Source: Membranipora membranacea
Taxonomy: Eukaryota > Bryozoa > Gymnolaemata > Cheilostomatida > Membraniporidae
NCBI GenBank assembly: GCA_914767715.1
Contig: OU612071.1
Span: forward strand, 17,170,948-17,234,947
Direction: 5' to 3'
DNA: 64,000 bases
In this document: positions 9,029-18,430 of the stretch, one piece after another
Layout of the letters: every line of letters starts with the position of its first letter
Position numbering within the stretch: the first letter of the stretch is position 1
The notes under the pieces: model-generated
What the model was told of the DNA's origin: nothing
Database searches by the model: none
What the model saw: the letters and a program-made list of their open reading frames with translations, nothing else
Position numbers and translations under genes: made by a program

Positions 9029-11510
9029 TTACCTTGTTTGATGAGTCTTTTTTCCATCGTGCTTAGCTCCTGCTCTTAGCCCTCCATTTCGTCTTTCACC
9101 CATATTACCGTCATGCTTAGCGGCTGGTCTTGGCTCATCTGTGCTTCTTTTGGTTCTTCTCTCCATATCACCATCATGCTTAGCTCCTGCAGTTTTCTTG
9201 TTGCCATGAGTCTTTTTTCCATCGCGCTTAGCTCCTGCTCTTAGCCCTCCATTTCGTCTTTCACCCATATTACCGTCATGCTTAGCGGCTGGTCTTGGCT
9301 CATCTGTGCTTCTTTTGGTTCTTCTCTCCATATCACCATCATGCTTAGCTCCTGCAGTTTTTTTGTTGCCATGAGTCTTTTTTCCATCGCGCTTAGCTCC
9401 TGCTCTTAGCCCTCCATTTCGTCTTTCACCCATATTACCGTCATGCTTAGCGGCTGGTCTTGGCTCATCTGTGCTTCTTTTAGTTCTTCTCTCCATATCA
9501 CCATCATGCTTAGCTCCTGCAGTTTTCTTGTTGCCATGAGTCTTTTTTCCATCGCGCTTAGCTCCTGCTCTTAGCCCTCCATTTCGTCTTTCACCCATAT
9601 TACCGTCATGCTTAGCGGCTGGTCTTGGCTCATCTGTGCTTCTTTTGGTTCTTCTCTCCATATCACCATCATGCTTAGCTCCTGCGGTTTTCTTGTTGCC
9701 ATGAGTCTTTTTTCCATCGCGCTTAGCTCCTGCTCTTAGCCCTCCATTTCGTCTTTCACCCATATTACCGTCATGCTTAGCGGCTGGTCTTGGCTCATCT
9801 GTGCTTCTTTTGGTTCTTCTCTCCATATCACCATCATGCTTAGCTCCTGCAGTTTTCTTGTTGCCGTGAGTCTTTTTTCCATCGCGCTTAGCTCCTGCTC
9901 TTTGCCCTCCATTTCGTCTTTCACCCATATTACTGTCATGCTTAGCGGCTTGTCTTGGCTCATCTGTGCTTCTTTTGGCTCTTTTCTCCATATCACCATC
10001 ATGCTTAGCTCCTGCAGTTTTCTTGTTGCCATGACTCTTTTTTCCATTGCGCTTAGCTCCTGCTCTTTGCCCTCCGTTTCGTCTATCACCCATATTACCG
10101 TCATGCTTAGCGGCTGGTCTTTGCTCATCTGTGCTTCTTTTGGTTCTTCTCTCCATATCACCATCATGTTTAGCTCCTGCAGTTTTCTTGTTGCCATGAC
10201 TCTTTTTTCCATTGCGCTTAGCTCCTGCTCTTAGCCCTCCGTTTCGTCTATCACCCATATTACCGTCATGCTTAGCGGCTGGTCTTGGCTCTTCTGTGCT
10301 TCTTTTGGTTCTTCTCTCCATATCACCATCATGCTTAGCTCCTGCAGTTTTCTTGTTCCCATAAGTCTTTTCTCCACCTTGCTTAGCTCCTGCTCTTTGC
10401 CCTCCGTTTCGTCTTTCACCCATATTACTGTCATGCTTAGCTGCTTGTCTTGGCTCTTCTGTCCTCTTCGTTGCTGGTCCTCTGCTACCCGTTGTCACCT
10501 CTCTACCATTGTCCTTTTCGCCATTGGTTTGTTTTCTTCCAAGAACGGCACCTAAAACAAAAAACATAGCGTCACATGCAAGTACTTTGTATAATAAAAC
10601 TTCTGATCATACAGTGTAAGTCACTTAATTCAGACTCCAGGGGACCCAAGAAACTGTTTCAAATTATGAATCAATCTAATTACAAAAATGCTACCTCACA
10701 GGAATTTTCAACGAATGTGCTTCGTACTTCAGGGATCTGACACACAGACTTTCTTTCAACGTTAGGAAACATTTTTTTGTTGTTGTGTTGTGCTTTGCAA
10801 GTGGTAATGGAAATAATACACTGATGACTGAGTGAAAAGTAGTAATAGTAGCAGAAAAGCAGGGTTGAACGCTTCGTTTAATAGTGGTAAATACAGATCA
10901 TAATCAACCCCTTTGAATAATAAGCCCTTCCGGTTCTTCCTTGGTAAGAGAAGACAACTTCAAAACTACAGTTACAATCTTGAATGAGCAGGGAGTAAAA
11001 CCGTTGGCTGAGTTGGGACCACACTCATTTGGCTGAATAAACAGGAATTTTATATTAACAGGGTTCAAATTAACAAGCTTACACCGTACCAATTGACATA
11101 GTACTCTAAGGAACCCTTCTCAACATTTGATCAAACAATGTATGCATCAACTGAGAGACCAACCAAGCTATAGTACTTACTTGCACCGATGATTGTGAAA
11201 AGAAGTGATATGAGAATCAACTTATTCATCCTAAAACAGAAAACATATTTGCAATTATGAATTGCAGGACAAGAAAGATAATGACATGGCAAGAGGAATA
11301 AACATTGCCTTAGTAAAATATTGAGAGCCCCTCAATACAGCGCCTGATTCTTTTTTTCTAGCTGAGGATCTTTGTCTTTTGTGCAGTTCTGTATAAGTTT
11401 TATATATGTATATGTATATACATTACTTACATGTATATCTTCAAAGAAGCTGTGTTCTGTGTAGCTGCCTGAAGTGTGTGACCTCTGCAGTTTTTCCCCC
11501 AGCTTTTATA
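9029..11510 (-). CDS. Secreted basic repeat protein, candidate polyprotein precursor
   Basis: Two coding exons: 11229-11181 (MNKLILISLLFTIIGA, a clear signal peptide) and 10551-9029, joined through a phase-1 intron (GCAA|GTAAGT ... TTTTAG|GT). A non-coding 5' exon (about 11480-11431, donor GTAAGT) is spliced to the acceptor at 11232-11231. The protein is about 523 residues, with no cysteine. After a short leader (GREVTTGSRG) it has eight 55-residue units and a 24-residue partial unit. Each full unit has AAKHDGNMGERRNGG, AGAKRDGKK, TAGAKHDGDM and R(T/A)KRS, the last fitting the furin consensus RXKR. Cleavage at all sites would release near-identical basic peptides of about 55 residues. Role unknown: a peptide precursor, an adhesive or matrix protein, or an antimicrobial are all possible. 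The ATG at 10567 is intronic and not the real start. Confidence 0.8.
9032..10423 (-). repeat. 165-bp coding minisatellite, about 8.4 units
   Basis: Unit length is 165 bases (55 codons) with no frame change. The 3'-most units (residue pattern GGLRAGAKRDGKKTHG) are almost identical in DNA. The 5' units differ (GGQRAGAKQGGEKTYG, GGLRAGAKRNGKKSHG, EKRAKR). This gradient suggests recent expansion at the 3' end by unequal exchange; unit number may vary between individuals. Confidence 0.95.
11181..11230 (-). CDS. Signal-peptide exon of repeat protein
   Basis: The exon begins one base before ATG (TTTTAG|GATGAATAAG) and ends GGTGCAA|GTAAGT. It encodes sixteen residues, MNKLILISLLFTIIGA, with a lysine followed by a hydrophobic core. 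The same exon, nearly identical, recurs at 24679-24727 on the other strand. Confidence 0.88.
11504..11510 (-). promoter_or_regulatory. TATA box of repeat-protein gene
   Basis: TATAAAAGCTGGGGGAAAAA on the minus strand, about 280 bases upstream of the ATG. The following leader, GAGGTCACACACTTCA then CACAGAACACAGCTTCTT, is shared with the paralogue at 24422. Transcription probably starts near 11475-11480. Confidence 0.75.
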
Positions 11511-11762
11511 CCTTAGCGTAAACGCAGATTTTTATGGTAATGCAGCTTTTTACGGTTGAAATAAGATATTTTGAGAATGATGACCAAGCAAATAGAATGG
11601 AAATATCGTCAATGATTCGCATCATAGACTGGCCACTTATAGGATACAGAATATAAAAGATATACAGTTATTTTAAGTACTGTAATGTTTGTAGGAAGTG
11701 TTTTTGAACTGATTTATGAGGATAGTAACAAATAATTGTTGTTGCCTATTGTCAGGGAATAT

Positions 11763-12138
11763 TACCGTAATCCCTCACCTATAGATCCGGACTTATAAGT
11801 GAAGGCGGCTAGAAGAGAGTAGCATATAGACGCGACTATCATTTGAAGCATTTTTATATTTAGATTGGACCAAAACCTAATACAGTAACCAATGCTGAAT
11901 GGCTCAGTGGTAGAGTGTACGCCTGGTAAACATGGAGTTGTGTGTTCGACACCCACTGAGGGCAGTTTTTTTCCCAAAACTACTTAGTTCATTTGTAGTG
12001 AGTGTAGTGTAGTGAGTGTCTAATAGCTGTGGGGTGTCTTATAGCTGTGGGGTGTCTTATAACTGGAGCATTTTTATTTTTTCTGAGGGGGGTGATTCAC
12101 TTATAAGTCCGGTGACTTATAGGTGAGGGATTACGGTA
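11763..12138. mobile_element. MITE with TA target duplication (pogo/Tc1-mariner type)
   Basis: CCGTAATCCCTCACCTATA at the left and its reverse complement at the right are flanked by TA on each side (11763-11764 and 12137-12138). The inner part of the terminal repeats (CCGGACTTATAAGTGAA) also matches. TA duplications and termini of the CxGTAATCCCTC type are usual for pogo-like members of Tc1/mariner. There is no transposase ORF. The interior holds a tRNA-like sequence and an 18-base tandem repeat (TTATAGCTGTGGGGTGTC) around 12020-12060. Confidence 0.85.
11892..11966 (+). tRNA. tRNA-like sequence inside the MITE (probable pseudogene)
   Basis: An A box (TGGCTCAGTGGTAGAGTG) and a B box (TGTTCGACACC) occur at tRNA spacing, and the GCCTGGTAAACATGG anticodon region resembles a tRNA-Thr arm. 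The acceptor ends do not pair well. It could act as a pol III promoter, but a functional tRNA is unlikely. Confidence 0.45.
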
Positions 12139-12479
12139 GAAATTTTTGAAACTAGTTAGGTCCATAATAATAAATGATTTGTGGTCATTGTCTGATGTCA
12201 ATTATTGCTATTTATGGCTGGAAATTTATGCAACACTTTACTGTCATGTGTTTCAATTAGAATGACTAGAATATAGAGTGTAACAAAATTGGCCGAAAAA
12301 TAGAAATACTAGGTGTTTGTGAATGCTCATCAATCACAATTTTGTCAAAGTTTTGTATGGAGGTCTTAGATACATCATATGTACCACAGACCCTCATTTT
12401 AGCTGAAACATTCACCCCTCTGTTTCAATCTCATGATACTAGATGGATCAAAAGCTTTCCACCACATTCCTAATGTGTT
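12139..12479. other. No gene seen
   Basis: AT-rich flank with no recognised feature. Confidence 0.5.
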
Positions 12480-14050
12480 TCAATTAGAAATGCCGCGATC
12501 ATAAATGCCACAAAACTTCAGGGGTGTGGATGATATACACTGAGGTTGTCGATTGAATTTATGATGGATGGCCAATTGGCGATCTCATTATAAGAGCAAA
12601 TTAAAATGGCTGTCTTCTCCATGCCACCTGTGAGGTAGAATGCCAGAGTATCGTTGTCCAATTATGTGGCAAAGCTTCCCCACAGTTATTTTCAGTGAAA
12701 ACAGCCATAGGATATAACGTAACAAACATGTTATAATTGTGGTATATTTACGTATATTATATAAGAATAAGGGCTCCTCCACATGCTCCCTCCTTGTTTT
12801 CTTTAATCTGGCCTCATCGGAATCTGAACTTGGGCTGAGATCAAACACTCCCACCTCTCAGCCACGCTGGGCCCATGAAGCTTGCAAAGCTCAGTGCGAA
12901 ATAATCCAGGTGGTTCAATTTAATGATGTAGTGGGTGTGAGTAGCAATAAATAGGTACCAAAACAAACAATTTAAACCACCAAGTAGTAAAGGAGATAAT
13001 ATGTAAATAAAATCTGTCTTCACCGGGATTTGAACTCTCGCGCAACAAGCATGTTATAATCGTTGTATATTTATATATAATTGTACATTGTATCTAATTT
13101 AATATAATTGAATATAAGTGTACATAATTGTATATAATTGCATATACTATATAATAGTACATAATATATTATATTGTTGTATATATTATATAATTGTATA
13201 TAATATATAATTGTTTACAATATTAAATTGTATATATAATATAATTCTATATATTATGTTTATATTAAATAATATACAATTGTATATATTATTTTATATT
13301 TCTTTATTATATATAATTGTATATAATATATAATTGCATATAATATATTATTGTATATAATATATTATTGTATATAATGCATAATTGTATGTAATGTATG
13401 TATGTAACAAAACAAGTAAACCACCAAGAAGTAAAATGGACAAAATGTTAATCCAATCATATTTTTTTAGTCATCCTTTTTTGTTATTTTTAACGGCACT
13501 TTTGGAAAACATTTTTTTGAAAATGATATAGATGACAATAGGAAATTATAAATTCAAAATAAAATCAGCCTTTATTGGGATTCGAACTCGGGCCTCTCGT
13601 GCAACAAGCGTGTTATAATTCTGGTATATGTAAAAATATTCGATTATCTACATTCACCTACTTGCTTTTTTTTGGTCACAACCGGGAATTGAACTTGGGC
13701 CACTTGCGCTGTGATAGAACCACTCGGCCACCCAAGCCGCTGAAGCTTACTGATTTTCATTGATGTATGTTGCAGATATATGGGTAAAGAAGGCTGTTTT
13801 TTAGTTTTTAATTATTTTCAAGCTTTCATGGCATAAATCAGACAAAAAAATATAAATGGACACCCTCGTACACATACGTGGTAGAACACGGGACTGCATT
13901 TAGCCGTTTTTTCTCTATTTTTCAAAAACACATTTTTATAAAGTGATATGAGGCACTGGATTAGGTTTTGTATACACATGCGTTTATCATAAACACAAAA
14001 CTGAAATTTTGAGGATTATTTATATGGTATATGGGCCTCCTGAGGTATAA
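12480..14050 (-). repeat. Composite repeat with several tRNA-like modules, copy 1
   Basis: This region matches 44560-45500 in reverse complement, in patches. On the minus strand it carries tRNA-like modules at about 13750-13680 (GGTGGCCGAGTGGTT ... GTTCAATTCCC), 13620-13565 (GAGTTCGAATCCC), 13060-13020 (GAGTTCAAATCCC) and 12885-12800 (GTGGCTGAGAGGTGGGAG ... GTTCAGATTCC). Three copies of a motif like GCATGTTATAATTGTGGTAT occur near 12722, 13048 and 13603. No protein is encoded. Confidence 0.7.
13060..13400. repeat. AT-rich degenerate minisatellite
   Basis: Variable units of the form TATATAATTGTATATAATA. It lies between two copies of the same tRNA-like module, and the other copy of the composite element lacks it. 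Confidence 0.85.
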
Positions 14051-14119
14051 CGCCTGTATGCACAGCCATAGCAGCTTGACGCCGCTCCTCTATATTTGTG
14101 AGGGTCCTGTTCTGCTGTT

Positions 14120-17100
14120 TAGATTATAAATTTTTAGTTTTGTTGCAAAGAAGACGTTACTCTATTTTGTTGATCTGTTGAAAAACTAGGACACTCAAAT
14201 CTTGAGAAATTTATAATCATAGAACTTTACATCAATAATCAAGCTTCAGCCCACAATGCATTCAACCATGCTCTGCATGTTTTTCACTCATACCTCCTGG
14301 GCTTATTGGTCAATGACCTTCTTACTTCCATATTATATCTATCAATGTCTCAAATTACATATTGGAAAGTTTTGAGGATGGATAACTTCCTGAGAAATTG
14401 CCAGATAAAAAACCTCTCGATTTTGTTAATTGCTTGTTTTGATGGCCCCCTGCAGGTCACTTGACTTGTCACAACTTAACGTTATTTCAGTCTGATGAAA
14501 ATATCAGCTGTTGTGATAATAGCTTTCATGGTAGCGATAAAGATAGCTTAGGAAATTAATCTTGACGAGCTATTCTACAGACTTCATGAATTTCCATGTG
14601 CACCATCCATACGTGTAGCACTATAAACTATTTATTCATCATTTTCCCAATTCTCAGTCTTGTCAAATAGCAATGCTGTTTTCTCCTTGGAGTCTGATTT
14701 AACATTAAAGTGGGAATCCGTCAGTACGTTATCTCCGCTGTATACATCCTGGAATCTAGTTCATCACTGTTCTTAGTTTTGACACAATTTGGTTACGCCC
14801 TTAAACATTAACTAAGAGCTAAATATAATATGTCAAGGATTTTGATAGTGACAGATCTTTCAGGTCTTGATTAATGAATGTATTATTAGAATTACAAGTT
14901 CATATGATTTACTACGTCAGAGCGATAATTGAGGAGATTACACTGCAATTACAGATATAGACAGAGCAAAAAACTAAAAAGGTAACAGTTCTTGAGTTGT
15001 TAATAATACTGATACAGAGAAGTTACAAGGATTCGGTTGATGATAATCAATAGGAATAATTTTACACTGATATCATGTTGGTGCACTATTTTCAAATATC
15101 AGAGGCAACAATATGGACTTGTCAGCTTGAGTGATTCTCCTAGGTGCCAAACGTTTGTTTGGGTTGGGTGTTAAATTTGAACACTTTTATAGATTTGTAT
15201 AGATATATTTCAAAATGAATAACGGTCCTGGATTCCTGGTTATATGGTCAAATGAAGGCAGTCACGCAGCAGGACTTAAGTTGCTGATTTCATTAAACAG
15301 TGTGAAAAGATGATTTAACAGACACTGATATGTCTTGCGTGATGCATTCAAACAAAAACTAATTAATTTGTTTGGTGTTAATTTTCCTGAATATTGCACC
15401 ATTCTTTGCGTCTAATAATATGATTAAGATTTTCTCATCATCCATTGGTACCAATATCTGGTATTTTGTTTACAAATCTCTAGTACCATTTCCATTTGAC
15501 TGAATAGCCAGTTGATTGGCCAAATAATGCATTGGGTCATTAACTCAAATAGACCGTATTTTAAAATATAAATAGACAAAAGCTATTATAGCTGCCCGTA
15601 AGTATTATTGGATAAGAAGAAACCTAGTGTGGCTGCCTTCCATACTTAATACGAGTGCACAACGAACCTTCTCCATAGGGCAAGACAAGGCTAGGGTAGA
15701 AGATAGGTTAGTAGCATGACTTCTCCTAGTTTTTGGCATTCTTCCCTCATTACTAAGAGAGCAGAGTGTCTTTTGGTTATTTTTGGTGTGGTGTGTCATC
15801 ATAAGTTAACAAAAGATTGACAGTTAAAAAATAGCGAGGCGATGAGGCTGTATATGTCCAGTAGCGTCTGAGATGCTATTCGAGGTGATAGAGCCAAAAA
15901 AAATTAATTCACCATGTGCCTATATTGGTAATATTGCTACTGACGTAGAAAAGTATATGAACCTGTTGTTCTAATTATTTCTTAATCAATCAAGAGCCCC
16001 CTCTGTGATAGAATTGGAAACAGAGTGATGGGATGGCTGCAATTGTCCCTTAAAAATAATAAGTATACAATTGGTGCACGCCTGAGGTAATGTGCTTAAA
16101 AAGTATGCACTGCTAACTCTGGGGGTGCAAATCCACATGTCTACTATATGGTCAGGTAGATCCAGAGACTATCAGTCTGAGTTAGATTAAAAACATACAT
16201 AAACTGACAAGTTGGCTGGGCTCCGGTGGTGTATCACCTTGCGGGCTGGGTTGGTCTGGGGAACCCTGAAAGTCCCTCGTCAGCAGCACTGGGCAGCACC
16301 CAAGCCCCTGAATCTCTTATAATGTTCTTTTTGCCCAATTCTAGCAAATAATACACGGTGTTTTTACAGTTTGGCATAATTTAGATCTATTGCAATAGAA
16401 TTGATTACGTCATGAATCACTAATCCAAGCTTGATACACCTCATTAATATTTGAAAGATAAAGAACATAGTATTGGACTGCGTAAGCTAGAAATAACAAA
16501 ATACTGTACAATTAATTCACCGTAAAATAGCCAGAACATCTAGTAAACAGACCAAAACTCAAACAAGTAGTCAATGAGATTTCTAACACTTTTTGTACAT
16601 AAGTCACTCTGCATACTGCTGAGGTCTAGTTGATTCGTTGTCTGTTAGAATCATTTTGTAACACTTTTAGTATATCGCTGTCAGCAAGTCCAACTATGTG
16701 ACTGAGTTTATTAGGAAAGTAGTTGATAACAAAATTATACTTCCAGCTATCCCGGAACAGCTTAAGAGCCTACACTAAGCGTGTCTATATTGGTTATTGA
16801 AGTGTAATCTCCGCTTATTAACTGTTCTGCCGTGTTTTAGCTTAGGCGCGTGGACTGTGCCGGGATAGCTGGTAATAGCATTTAATTCTCCTCCAGTTTG
16901 TTAGGAAAGTAGTTGATAACAAAATTATACTTCCAGCTATCCAGCCTAAACTAAGCGTGTCTATATTGGTTATTGAAGTGTAATCTCCGCATATTAACTG
17001 CTCTGCCGTAGTTAATTATATAAACCTGTTTTTCTGATAATATCCTCATCAATAGAAACTTAAAAGATCGTCATCATCAAAGTTCCTATACATATTTATA

Positions 17101-17500
17101 GCGTGTACTTAATATTAAGGGTGTAACTGAATCGTGTCAAAACTAAGAATACGTTCTGATGTTGTAATCAGGATCTATACAGCGGAGTTAAGGCATTTGA
17201 CTGAATTTCCGTCCTACATAGAAGCGTTAATACAGAGTTCCATGGATAAAACAGCAATGCTATTTGACAAGACTGAGCATTGGGATATTGATGCATAAAA
17301 TGCTCAGTTACTCGCTCATACTTAGTTGCATTGCGGAAGCAGTGGGCTAAAAACTTGGTCATTGATGTAAAGATGGTTCTCTTTGATTACAAATTTCTCA
17401 AGATTTTAGTGTCATATTTTATCAATACCTATGGGCAACCGATAAACAAAATAGAGCAAAATCTTTTTGATTACAATAAATATTAATATATTTAAAAAGC
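14120..17500. mobile_element. Element with long inverted arms
   Basis: The left arm (about 14120-14965) and right arm (about 16945-17500) are diverged reverse complements. Paired landmarks include CTCTATTTTGTTGAT/ATAAACAAAATAGAG, ATCTTGAGAAATTTATAATC, CTCAGTCTTGTCAAATAGCA, CTCCGCTGTATA and CTTAGTTTTGACAC. The left arm has about 300 extra bases (near 14290-14610). No transposase is visible; the 2-kb core is anonymous. Ends and target duplication are not resolved. Confidence 0.7.
16709..17010. repeat. Tandem duplication with internal inverted repeat
   Basis: TTAGGAAAGTAGTTGATAAC begins at 16709 and again at 16899, and both copies continue to GTGTCTATATTGGTTATTGA and AACTG(C/T)TCTGCCGT. The first copy also has CCAGCTATCCCGG facing CCGGGATAGCTGG about 100 bases on. 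The second copy forms the inner edge of the right arm of the surrounding element. Confidence 0.85.
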
Positions 17501-17639
17501 TTTAGTATTTATTAGTATGATGAACAAATATTTTACAGTAAAAGTTAGTAATCTTAGTATCAGAGCAGCAACCGCCTTTCTACCAATTCCTTCACAAAAA
17601 TAGACTTATCGTGTCAAGTTGCTTGGGCTGGGCATGTAG

Positions 17640-17945
17640 ACCAGAGGTGTGCGGCGGTCCATTTTTTAGTATGGACGGACGGACAATTTAATTCAATGGG
17701 CGGACATGGATGGACGGAAACAAATTTTGATGGACGGGCAGGTAATGTTTGGACAAATGGTTTTAGCTGGACGGACATGGACACACGAACAAATATTCTT
17801 TGGACTTACATAACTTTTTGGACAAACGGTTTTTAAGTGTCAGAATGGATGGACGAACATATTTTTTGGTAGAGGGGCAACAACACTTTGGGCGGACAGT
17901 TTGGGTTTGACGGACAATTTGTCATGATAGATGGGCGGAGTGTGT
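17640..17945. repeat. GGAC-rich degenerate repeat
   Basis: GGACGGAC-type words recur irregularly over 300 bases (ATGGACGGACGGACA, GGGCGGACATGGATGGACGG, GGACAAACGG). Spacing is uneven, so this is a decayed array, not a clean satellite. No stable reading frame. Confidence 0.7.
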
Positions 17946-18257
17946 TGAAACCTCCTGAGGTAAGAAATCTACATCTTCTAAAATAATCCGCAACCATGTT
18001 GAGCAAGATAGGATGTTGTGGAAATCTATTGCTTTATCAAGTCCGGTGAGCGTTTAGTGTTGCCAGTTTCGGCTAAAAAGAGGGCCCTCCTTACAAAACC
18101 ATTACATATTTATAATGTATGGAGTTACCTTGTGTCTTTTGATTTTCCACCAGTTTTATTACACTTAATTCTTTATATATTTTTGACAGTTAACGTGTAG
18201 CATGGATATGTGTAAAGAGCATTGCATTGCCATTAATAGCAATATTTGACATCAGGC

Positions 18258-18430
18258 AAAAAAACATCGCAAACCCACAAACGTCGCAATTTTTTAAACG
18301 TCGCAATAGCTCGAACCCACTAACGTCGCAAATGTCGCAACTCGACAAAACGCCGAGTTGTCTCCTCCTTAGATGCAAATCGATGAATACGATTTGCTGT
18401 GATTAGTGGACAGGAGCATACAAATTTCAA
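18258..18430. repeat. Left inverted arm of Ginger-like element (outer part lost)
   Basis: Starts within ACATCGCAAACCCACAAACG and continues AACGTCGCAATAGCTCGAAC and GCCGAGTTGTCTCCTC, each mirrored in the right arm. It contains several ACGTCGCAA words, candidate transposase-binding sites. Confidence 0.8.

Noticed and set aside
9736-10555. Long ORFs on both strands inside the 165-bp repeat (for example a hydrophobic plus-strand frame with LSGWSWLICASFGSSLHI)
   Set aside because: They are shadows of the repeat: any frame without a stop in one unit stays open across the array. The minus-strand frame is preferred because it joins in phase to a signal-peptide exon and is matched by the paralogue.
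10552-10567. ATG start of the 512-codon ORF (MFFVLG)
   Set aside because: These codons lie in the intron: TTTTGTTTTAG is the acceptor, and the paralogue has the same junction. The real start is at 11229.
17168-17362. Minus-strand ORF with HCFRNATKYERVTEHFMHQYP in the long-arm element
   Set aside because: It lies in an inverted arm, and the opposite arm, about equally conserved, does not keep the frame; probably chance.
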